Shown in pieces: positions 57,903 to 64,000 of a DNA stretch of 64,000 bases (positions are counted from its first letter, which is position 1; the number at the start of each line of letters is the position of its first letter). The DNA is from Gammaproteobacteria bacterium. GTDB lineage: Bacteria; Pseudomonadota; Gammaproteobacteria; Pseudomonadales; IMCC2047. The notes under the pieces were generated by a model, which saw only the letters and a program-made list of their open reading frames with translations, was not told the origin of the DNA and made no database searches. The DNA is taken from contig JAJFKB010000010.1 in the NCBI GenBank assembly GCA_021773395.1, positions 62,001 through 126,000 on the forward strand, in the 5' to 3' direction. Both the position numbers and the translations under genes were made by a program.

Positions 57903-58847
57903 ATGAGTCTCACCGAAAGAGATCAAAATAATACAGTACAGGATCATTACCGCTCACGGAGTGGTTTGAAGGCGCATTTTATAGACCGCACAGATCCAGT
58001 GGTTTACGCAGCGGAGCCTACAGCCGCTCCTATTTCGGAAAAGCTTGTTCAACAGTATGACGAACAGGGGTTTATTATTTTGGAAGATCTCTTTAGTGCT
58101 CGGGAAGTAGCCGGTTTCCAGCAAGAGCTGGACCGCCTCCGACACGATGAAGAGATAAAGGCATCAGGCGAAACTATTACCGAACCGGATAGCGGTGATG
58201 TACGGTCAATTTTCAGGATTCACGAAATCAGCCCACTCTTTAAAAAGCTAGCAGCAGACGCCAGGCTGGCAGGACTGGCACAATATCTGTTGGATGATCA
58301 GGTTTATATTCATCAGTCACGCCTGAACTACAAACCGGGGTTTCGCGGCAAGGAGTTCTATTGGCATTCAGATTTTGAAACCTGGCATGTGGAAGACGGT
58401 ATGCCGGCAATGCGCGCCCTAAGCATGTCCATTACACTTACCGCAAATGATGAGAGCAACGGCCCGCTACTGCTGATCCCCGGATCGCAAAGAAAATATG
58501 TAGTATGCGAAGGCCATACCCCTGCGGAACACTTCAGATCTTCATTGAAGAAGCAGGAGTACGGCGTACCAAGCGACGAATGTCTTAGCCATCTGGCAGA
58601 GCAGGGCGGTATTGTCACCGCTACCGGAAAACCCGGTAGCGTCATCCTGTTTGACTGCAATATTATGCATGGATCTAACGGCAATATTACACCGTTCCCG
58701 CGCTCTAATGCTTTTTTTGTCTATAACGCGCTCAGTAACCGAGTGGTCGATCCGTTCTGTGATCAGGCACCTCGTCCGGAATATATCTGCACCCGCCGAC
58801 AGATTAAGCCGCTGACGGTACAACAGTCCGGGAACAATCATGGATGA
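57903..58847 (+). CDS. ectD: Ectoine 5-hydroxylase
   Basis: A 314-residue non-heme Fe(II)/2-oxoglutarate dioxygenase that hydroxylates ectoine to 5-hydroxyectoine. The iron triad is seen in FYWHSDFETWH (His and Asp, near residues 152-160) and in CNIMHGSNGN (His near 255); the 2-oxoglutarate Arg is in FPRSNAFFVYN. DDQVYIHQSRLNYKPGF is the EctD consensus. Length is typical. An AGGGAGA ribosome site lies upstream. Its last 8 bases overlap the DksA/TraR-like gene. Confidence 0.98.
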   Translation: MSLTERDQNNTVQDHYRSRSGLKAHFIDRTDPVVYAAEPTAAPISEKLVQQYDEQGFIILEDLFSAREVAGFQQELDRLRHDEEIKASGETITEPDSGDVRSIFRIHEISPLFKKLAADARLAGLAQYLLDDQVYIHQSRLNYKPGFRGKEFYWHSDFETWHVEDGMPAMRALSMSITLTANDESNGPLLLIPGSQRKYVVCEGHTPAEHFRSSLKKQEYGVPSDECLSHLAEQGGIVTATGKPGSVILFDCNIMHGSNGNITPFPRSNAFFVYNALSNRVVDPFCDQAPRPEYICTRRQIKPLTVQQSGNNHG

Positions 58848-59133
58848 CAGCCAACATAACACCCTCAAGCAGCAGATTCAGAAGCGTATAAAGGAGCTGG
58901 AAATCTTATTGAATGATGACGAGGCTAAAAGCGCTACCGATGAAGATGCGGCCGTTGAGTCACAAATCACCGAAAACGAAAAACGCGAGTTGGCGGCCTT
59001 AAAGAATAATCTGAGATGGCTCGATACCGACGACGCAGGATATTGCAGCGAATGCGGATGCGAAATTCCCTTCGCTCGATTGCAGGCGGTCCTGGTAACC
59101 CGTATCTGTATCAATTGCGCACAACGAATATAG
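58840..59133 (+). CDS. DksA/TraR-family zinc-finger protein inside the ectoine operon
   Basis: A 97-residue protein. Residues about 5-62 form two helices with an acidic turn (TDEDAAVE, 33-40), and residues 69-93 form a four-Cys zinc finger, C69-x2-C72 and C90-x2-C93, in the pattern CSECGCEIPFARLQAV. This is the TraR/DksA zf-dskA family, whose members insert in the RNA polymerase secondary channel and change promoter kinetics, often with ppGpp. It overlaps ectD by 8 bp and precedes ask_ect by 7 bp. The classic DxxDxA tip of DksA is not exact. Its target is unknown. Confidence 0.88.
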   Translation: MDDSQHNTLKQQIQKRIKELEILLNDDEAKSATDEDAAVESQITENEKRELAALKNNLRWLDTDDAGYCSECGCEIPFARLQAVLVTRICINCAQRI

Positions 59134-59140
59134 GTCATTA

Positions 59141-60592
59141 ATGAGTTTGAATTACACAGAACAACACAGCGTTGAGAAAATCGGCGGCACTTCCATGAGC
59201 AATTATCAGGCGGTGCGCGACAATATAATTTTAAAGCCCCCCAGGGAATCTCTGTACAGGCGAATATTCGTTGTCTCTGCTTACGGCGGCGTAACCGACG
59301 ATCTGCTGGAACATAAGAAGTCGGGAAAACCAGGCATCTATAGTCTATTTGCAGGCAGCGAAAAGGAAGAGAGCTGGCTTGAGGCCTTACTCGCTCTCAA
59401 AAACAAGCTGCACGACATTAACCAGCAACTGTTTACGGATAAACAAGGGCTGGAACGGGCCAACCGTTTCATCGACCAGCGTCTCGATGCAGCACGGGAT
59501 TGCCTGACCGATCTGCAGCGCTTATGCGGCCACGGACATTTTTCTCTGGCCGAACACCTGAATACCGTCAGAGAGATGCTGGCCAGTATCGGCGAGGCGC
59601 ACAGTGCCTGGAATACCGCCGAACTGCTGCAGCGTGACGGAGCTAATGCCTGCTTTGTCGATCTGAGCGGCTGGCAAACGGCAAACCATGTACCCCTTGA
59701 TGAACGTATTCGGCAGGCGTTCGCGCCGATTGATCTGTCCACCCAGCTCCCCATCGTGACCGGCTACGCCCATAGCGAGAAGGGCTTGATGGCAAGTTTT
59801 AATCGGGGCTACAGCGAAATGACATTCAGCCGCATTGCTGTACTAACCAAGGCGGCTGAAGCGATCATTCACAAAGAGTTTCACCTCAGCAGCGCCGATC
59901 CCCGGCTGGTCGGGACGGAAAATTCCGTACCCATCGGACGCACCAATTACGATGTGGCCGACCAACTGGCCAATCTGGGTATGGAAGCGATCCATCCTAA
60001 GGCGGCAAAAGGGTTGCGACAGAATATCATTCCTCTACGGATAAAAAATACCTTCGAACCGGAACATGACGGCACCCTGATCACCTCAGACTACGTTAGC
60101 GAAGTACCCTGTGTGGAAATCATTGCCGGATGTAAAGGTATTTACGCATTGGAACTCTTCGATCAGGACATGGTGGGACAGATCGATCTATACGACAGGG
60201 AAATCCTGGCGGCAATACGGCGATTTAAAGTGCAAATTGTCGCCAAGGATATTAACGCCAACACCATTACCCATTATCTGGCCACCAATCTGAAAACCGT
60301 TAAACGACTGCGCACAGTGCTTGAAGATGTTTACCCGGACGCGGAGTTCGACCAGCGCAAATGCGCTATTGTCTCCGCTGTCGGCAGCGATATGCAAATT
60401 ACCGGCATGTTGGCAAAAGCGGTATCCGCCCTGGCAGAACAAGAGATCAACGTACAGGCGATGCACCAGTCGATGCGGCAGGTGGATATGCAGTTTGTTA
60501 TCGATGAGCAGGATTACGAACCGGCAGTCAAAAGCCTGCATAGCTGTTTGGTCGAAGTACACGAACACGGGAGTGCGATATGCGCGGTCTAA
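59141..60592 (+). CDS. Ectoine-linked aspartokinase (Ask_Ect)
   Basis: A 483-residue aspartate kinase of the subtype found in ectoine operons. The VEKIGGTSMSNYQAVRDNI start (residues 11-29) replaces the KFGGTS of housekeeping enzymes. The kinase core has GYSEMTFSRIAVLTKAAEA (near 224-243) and TNYDVADQLANLGMEAIHP. Two C-terminal ACT domains occupy about 330-480. It feeds aspartyl phosphate into ectoine and in other species escapes normal feedback inhibition. Its last 13 bases overlap the TPR gene. Confidence 0.95.
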   Translation: MSLNYTEQHSVEKIGGTSMSNYQAVRDNIILKPPRESLYRRIFVVSAYGGVTDDLLEHKKSGKPGIYSLFAGSEKEESWLEALLALKNKLHDINQQLFTDKQGLERANRFIDQRLDAARDCLTDLQRLCGHGHFSLAEHLNTVREMLASIGEAHSAWNTAELLQRDGANACFVDLSGWQTANHVPLDERIRQAFAPIDLSTQLPIVTGYAHSEKGLMASFNRGYSEMTFSRIAVLTKAAEAIIHKEFHLSSADPRLVGTENSVPIGRTNYDVADQLANLGMEAIHPKAAKGLRQNIIPLRIKNTFEPEHDGTLITSDYVSEVPCVEIIAGCKGIYALELFDQDMVGQIDLYDREILAAIRRFKVQIVAKDINANTITHYLATNLKTVKRLRTVLEDVYPDAEFDQRKCAIVSAVGSDMQITGMLAKAVSALAEQEINVQAMHQSMRQVDMQFVIDEQDYEPAVKSLHSCLVEVHEHGSAICAV

Positions 60593-61443
60593 TCGTCTCG
60601 TTAATAACCAGTGTATTGCTACTCAACGGCAGCGGCGCTGTTGGCGAGGAAAAACCTCAGCAGGCACCGGCTTTCGGCGAGCGAATTGCCAACTCGCCTT
60701 TCGTAGAGCTTTATGTCCTGGAAGAACTTAAACAGTTGCGCACTAACATGGCAGCACAAAAAAATGAGCTGATCCAGCAAATCGTTGACCGGGAAATTAA
60801 CTCCATCGACCATGGGGTACAGTACGCTACCGACACCATAACCTATTTCTTTTATCTGATCGCCGCCGCCAGTTCGGTAATGGTAATCGTGGGCTGGCAC
60901 TCTATACGTGACATTAAGGAACGCGTGCACTCTATGGCAGATCAGGAGATTACCAAGCTTATCGAAGTCTATGAGGAAAGATTGCACAGTATCGAGAGTC
61001 AGCTTAACCAAAAAACCGAACTGATCGAAGAGAATCGTGAGGAGATTGCGCTCACCCAGGAGGTTCATTCGCTATGGCTGCGCGCGGGACAGGATGTGAG
61101 TCCGCAAAACAAGATTAACATTTACGATCAGATATTGAAACTACACCCGGAAAGCACCGAAGCGCTAACCTATAAGGCCGACGCCGTGCTGGAACTACAG
61201 GAACCATTATGGGCGGTCAATCTTTGCCATCAGGCCCTGGTCATTGACCCGAACAACGCCCATGCCTTTTACCAGTTGGCCTGCGCCTGTACCGCAATGG
61301 ATCAGTTTGAGGAAGCAGTAAACTATCTTGGCGAAGCCCTGCAGCGCTCCGAATCCTACAGAGATGAGCTGGACTCTGATCCGGCCCTGGAACCGCTAAA
61401 AGACTATACACCTTTTACCCGGCTATTAGGAAAGACGGTGTGA
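60580..61443 (+). CDS. Membrane-anchored coiled-coil TPR protein of unknown function
   Basis: A 287-residue protein. It starts with a signal-like hydrophobic stretch (residues 3-21), then an outside segment of about 60 residues, a clear membrane helix (about 86-104, YFFYLIAAASSVMVIVGW), a coiled-coil (about 108-155), and three tetratricopeptide-like repeats (about 168-255) with the ALTYKADAVLELQE and AFYQLACACTAMDQFEEAV helices. The coiled-coil and TPR are predicted to be cytoplasmic. It overlaps ask_ect by 13 bp. The domain set suggests a scaffold or assembly role, but no substrate or partner can be named. Confidence 0.82.
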   Translation: MRGLIVSLITSVLLLNGSGAVGEEKPQQAPAFGERIANSPFVELYVLEELKQLRTNMAAQKNELIQQIVDREINSIDHGVQYATDTITYFFYLIAAASSVMVIVGWHSIRDIKERVHSMADQEITKLIEVYEERLHSIESQLNQKTELIEENREEIALTQEVHSLWLRAGQDVSPQNKINIYDQILKLHPESTEALTYKADAVLELQEPLWAVNLCHQALVIDPNNAHAFYQLACACTAMDQFEEAVNYLGEALQRSESYRDELDSDPALEPLKDYTPFTRLLGKTV

Positions 61444-61471
61444 AAATCGACTGCTGCTTTAGCAGGCTCCA

Positions 61472-62914
61472 TTGATGTCTCAAGGCGCCGAACCGTCAAC
61501 TATCGTCTTTTCCTTTATCGGCTTCTTATTGGCCTTTACCCTGATCGGGTTATCCTCGGCCTTGCAAAGCCGTGGCTCCCGGCATGACTACTACCTTGCC
61601 GACAGCAGTGTAAAACCATGGTTAGTCGGTTTGTCAGCGGTAGCAACCAATAACAGCGGTTATATGTTTATCGGCGTTATCGGCTACACCTATGTGACCG
61701 GCCTGGCTTCAATCTGGCTAATGATCGGATGGATTCTGGGGGATTTTTTAGCATCGTTGTTTGTGCATTCGCGTCTGCGGCAAGCGACCGGAAAAAGTAA
61801 CGAAGTCAGCTATGCGGGAGTTCTGAGCAACTGGTATGGCGATAAAAATGCCGGTCTGCAACGCTTGATCGGCCTGATCTCATTGCTGTTCCTTATTGCC
61901 TACGCCAGCGCCCAATTGGTTGCCGGAAGCAAGGCGCTGCACGTGCTGTTCGACTGGCCGGTCTGGCTTGGCGCGGTCATCGGAGCAGCCATCGTCTCGC
62001 TCTATTGTTTTGCAGGCGGCATCCGCGCCTCCATCTGGACCGATGCGGCACAGTCCATAGTGATGATCATTGCTATGGGACTGCTGTTGGTCGTTGCCGT
62101 TCAGTCATTGGGAGGCGTTAATAACGCGATCTCCGACATGCGGGAAATTGGAGGGTTTCTCGATTGGTTCCCCAAAGATCTTGTTGTCCCAGGCGTATCC
62201 GGGGGTGTACTGTTCGCCGTGAGTTGGTTATTTGCTGGCTTATCCGTCATCGGGCAACCCCACGTGATGGTGCGCTTTATGACGCTCGATGAGGGCAGCA
62301 GCATGCGCCGGGCGAGGCTCTGGTACTATCTGTGGTTTACTGCCTTCTATTGCCTGGCTACCGGCGTCGGCCTATTGTCGCGGATTTATCTAACTGACAG
62401 TGGCAGTTTCGATGCCGAGCTGGCCCTGCCCACTATGGCTTTGGAGTTACTGCCACCGGTTCTGGTCGGCTTGGTTTTAGCGGGAATTTTTGCCGCCACC
62501 ATGTCGACGGCGGATTCTCTGGTACTGAGCTGTTCCGCTGCGGTTACCCATGATCTACTTCCCCATAATATTGAACGGCCGCTACTGATCAAGCTGACCA
62601 CTATCGCTGTTACTGGCTGCGCCCTGTTGCTGGCGCTGGCGCAAAATCAAAGTGTTTTTAACTTGGTCATTATGGCTTGGTCAGGGCTTGCCAGCGCTTT
62701 CGCCCCGCTACTCATCTGTCTGTGCCTCAACCGCAGACCGAGCCAAGCGCAGGGCATGACAGCGGTGCTCACCGGTTTATCCGTAGCGCTGGCTTGGCGC
62801 TACATGGGATGGCACGAGGCCATTTATGAAGGACTACCCGGCATCATATCTGGATTGCTGGTACTTTTTTTGCTGCGCCCCAAACCTGTAACAAAAAAAT
62901 CGATAGCGTCTTAA
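61472..62914 (+). CDS. Sodium:solute symporter (PutP-like) at the end of the ectoine operon
   Basis: A 480-residue inner-membrane transporter of the SSS family with about 13 hydrophobic helices. It has the DYYLADSSVKPWLVGLSAVATNNSGYMFIG block (split around residues 38-66), similar to PutP, and the AGIFAATMSTADSLVLSCSAAV segment (about 332-353) containing the sodium-site Ser/Thr. PutP-type members import proline or other compatible solutes with sodium. Its position, 28 bp behind the TPR gene, suggests uptake of ectoine, hydroxyectoine or proline. The substrate is inferred only. Confidence 0.88.
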   Translation: MMSQGAEPSTIVFSFIGFLLAFTLIGLSSALQSRGSRHDYYLADSSVKPWLVGLSAVATNNSGYMFIGVIGYTYVTGLASIWLMIGWILGDFLASLFVHSRLRQATGKSNEVSYAGVLSNWYGDKNAGLQRLIGLISLLFLIAYASAQLVAGSKALHVLFDWPVWLGAVIGAAIVSLYCFAGGIRASIWTDAAQSIVMIIAMGLLLVVAVQSLGGVNNAISDMREIGGFLDWFPKDLVVPGVSGGVLFAVSWLFAGLSVIGQPHVMVRFMTLDEGSSMRRARLWYYLWFTAFYCLATGVGLLSRIYLTDSGSFDAELALPTMALELLPPVLVGLVLAGIFAATMSTADSLVLSCSAAVTHDLLPHNIERPLLIKLTTIAVTGCALLLALAQNQSVFNLVIMAWSGLASAFAPLLICLCLNRRPSQAQGMTAVLTGLSVALAWRYMGWHEAIYEGLPGIISGLLVLFLLRPKPVTKKSIAS

Positions 62915-62931
62915 TATAGGTGTTACAGACA

Positions 62932-63225
62932 TTAAAGTCTTGCCACATTGATACAGAAAGCCACATCTCGAGTACAACGGTCGATGGTTGAGCCGTAATG
63001 CACCAGCACTATATCCTGAGCCATAGCTCCCACGACAAGATACTCAATGCCCAGCTTTCCTGCATGAGTATCAATCTCTCCATATAGATCGATCATATCA
63101 ACTTGAATGCCAGGTGGCTTATGTAGTTCTGGCTTTCTTCGCCTAGCGGCTTGAATTAATTTCGCCGCGTTAGCTTGATTGATGTATACCACCGCATTCT
63201 TGGGATTAAGGAAGTGAGTGTACAA
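62932..63225 (-). pseudogene. Truncated nucleotidyltransferase (AbiEii-like) remnant
   Basis: A 97-codon minus-strand frame contains IEYLVVGAMAQDIVLVHYG (about 59-77) followed by RCTRDVAFCINV. This resembles the nucleotidyltransferase core of AbiEii/AbiGii-type proteins (VVGATARDL..., TRDVDF...). However, the second catalytic Asp is Ala (DVAF), and the protein stops five residues later, where family members continue for more than 150. The first 45 residues are unrelated. It is probably a dead fragment of a toxin-type or phage-defence gene. Confidence 0.6.
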
Positions 63226-63342
63226 TTAGACTATGCTGTTATTCCGTCGACTCGATAGAACCCCGCTCATGAGCATCATTTAGCCTTTTTCTGAGCGTCT
63301 TATACCTGCCAAATAAAGGTGGCTTGAGGAAAATCAGACAAA

Positions 63343-63374
63343 AAAAAGCCCACTGGGGTAGTGGGCTTAAAAAC
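63343..63374 (-). terminator. Rho-independent terminator behind the 27-codon ORF
   Basis: On the minus strand AAGCCCACT and AGTGGGCTT form a 9-bp stem with a 5-nt loop followed by TTTTT. It lies about 80 bp after the stop of the small ORF at 63450-63533. Confidence 0.9.
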
Positions 63375-63449
63375 TCCTCATAACCCAAGGGGTTGGGTTT
63401 GAAAAGGGAGAGGAAAACTAAAATTCACATCATTGTACGAAAAACTACC

Positions 63450-63533
63450 TCAGTGGCACTCGTCGTAGGCAATCATTGCCAACAGACCAAGAGTAACTGG
63501 AACCATAACCGCCAATACTGCTGAACTTATCAT
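63450..63533 (-). CDS. 27-residue hydrophobic microprotein candidate
   Basis: ATG at 63533 with an AGGAG ribosome site 8 bp upstream opens 27 codons. The product is a single membrane helix (about residues 3-22, ISSAVLAVMVPVTLGLLAM) ending in YDECH, so the last residues are polar with one Cys. It has an own terminator downstream and is divergent from a LysR gene. Combined signals support a real small membrane protein, of unrecognised family. Microproteins of this size often modulate transporters or sensor complexes. Confidence 0.55.
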   Translation of the reverse strand: MISSAVLAVMVPVTLGLLAMIAYDECH

Positions 63534-63585
63534 GTCGCTAACTCCTGCCGTCAATCATATTCGATGGTGTAAATATAGCGTCCAA

Positions 63586-63623
63586 TATGACATAATCCAA
63601 ATGTATTGTTTTTATATGTCATA
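63586..63623. promoter_or_regulatory. Candidate operator between the microprotein and the LysR gene
   Basis: TATGACATA (63586-63594) and TATGTCATA (63615-63623) are perfect inverted copies separated by 20 bp. Spaced half-sites in a divergent gap are typical for LysR-type regulators. The binding protein is inferred to be the LysR product encoded at 63660. Confidence 0.45.
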
Positions 63624-63659
63624 TGAACATAAGTAATATCTTGCTCCACGGGGACACTC

Positions 63660-64000
63660 ATGATTAATCGTCTGGCACGTATCGATCTCAACCTTCTAAT
63701 CTCGCTGCAGGTATTGTTGGAGGAGCGCAATGTTACGCGCGCCGCCGCACGCCTCTTTGTTACGCAACCTGCTATGAGTAAAGCCCTGCAAAGATTGCGG
63801 AATATGTTTGATGATGATCTTTTCACGCGCACCGCTCACGGCTTAATACCCACCCCCAAAGCAGAGCAACTGCAAGGCCCCCTTAATGATGTGCTTGATC
63901 AAATGGAAGCGGCAATATTTACCCCGGACTTTAATCCTGCAGATGCCCAGGGGCTGATTCATATCTCTGTGCCCGAAACAGTAGCGATTGGCGCGATACC
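63660..64000 (+). CDS. LysR-family transcriptional regulator (3' end outside window)
   Basis: The frame from the ATG at 63660 runs off the window after 113 codons. The N-terminal HTH is clear: LNLLISLQVLLEERNVTRAA and RLFVTQPAMSKALQRLR (about residues 10-47), followed by LFTRTAHGLIPTPKAEQL. The DNA-binding half resembles the NodD/LeuO type of LysR proteins. The effector domain is cut off, so no ligand can be guessed. It is divergent from the 27-codon microprotein gene, which may be its target. Confidence 0.9.
   Translation, partial: MINRLARIDLNLLISLQVLLEERNVTRAAARLFVTQPAMSKALQRLRNMFDDDLFTRTAHGLIPTPKAEQLQGPLNDVLDQMEAAIFTPDFNPADAQGLIHISVPETVAIGAI

Noticed and set aside
63230-63330. Short minus-strand frame reading LKPPLFGRYKTLRKRL upstream of the nucleotidyltransferase remnant
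   Set aside because: No start codon or ribosome site, and it is immediately preceded by a terminator hairpin; coding cannot be supported.

Overview
The window is a chromosome segment from a free-living, aerobic, probably marine or halotolerant gammaproteobacterium of the Pseudomonas/Cellvibrio assemblage. The evidence is gene order. Long stretches keep the order known from Pseudomonas: argH-algZ-algR-hemC-hemD-hemX, lptM-lysA-dapF-DUF484-HAD, rpoH-ftsX-ftsE-ftsY, coaBC-dut-algC-argB, pyrE-rph-yicC-gmk-rpoZ-spoT-ridA, oxyR-recG, ubiC-ubiA, and torF-glnK-amtB next to ubiK-comM. The exact genus cannot be read from the sequence. An ectABCD-ask_ect operon, two c5-type cytochromes and ubiquinone genes fit a respiring, osmotically challenged organism.

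Layout. 1-6.8 kb: heme genes, the AlgZR two-component pair, divergent argH and a lipoprotein cytochrome c5. 7-14 kb: an SDR protein lacking the usual catalytic Tyr/Lys, TfoX and Smr proteins, the lysine/peptidoglycan genes lysA-dapF, trmB. 14-18 kb: rpoH and ftsYEX on the minus strand. 18.3-24.8 kb: rsmD, coaD, ferredoxin, mutM, rpmBG, radC, coaBC, dut. 24.9-32.9 kb: algC, argB, slmA, pyrE, rph, yicC, gmk. 33-42 kb: rpoZ, spoT, ridA, oxyR, recG, a YbaK-HDOD fusion, a ubiC that looks broken by an out-of-frame deletion, and ubiA. 42-50 kb: GAPDH, cysZ, a DUF523 gene, a nitrogen-control locus (torF-glnK-amtB-glnK) behind a recognisable sigma-54 promoter and NtrC box, ubiK and comM. 50-52.4 kb: a REC-GGDEF-EAL protein and a second cytochrome c5.

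At 52.7 kb a tRNA-Arg(TCG) gene opens an accessory region. About 1.7 kb beyond it is a graveyard: an ISL3-type transposase tail, a phage small-terminase pseudogene with two stops and a frameshift, a decayed large phage or plasmid-type protein, and the tail of an IS3-family transposase. Directly behind it sits the ectoine locus: divergent ectR, then ectA-ectB-orf84-ectC-ectD-dksA/traR-like-ask_ect-TPR membrane protein-SSS symporter. All are on one strand with overlaps or short gaps. Four of these genes are not part of the textbook ectoine operon.

The most interesting hypothesis is that this extended operon is a self-contained osmo-adaptation cassette. It would combine precursor supply (Ask_Ect), synthesis (EctABC), hydroxylation (EctD), uptake (SSS symporter), possible RNA-polymerase-level control (a zinc-finger DksA/TraR-like protein), and two proteins of unknown role (the 84-residue protein between ectB and ectC, and the membrane TPR protein). 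The window closes with a damaged nucleotidyltransferase gene, a 27-codon membrane microprotein candidate with its own terminator, and the start of a LysR regulator.
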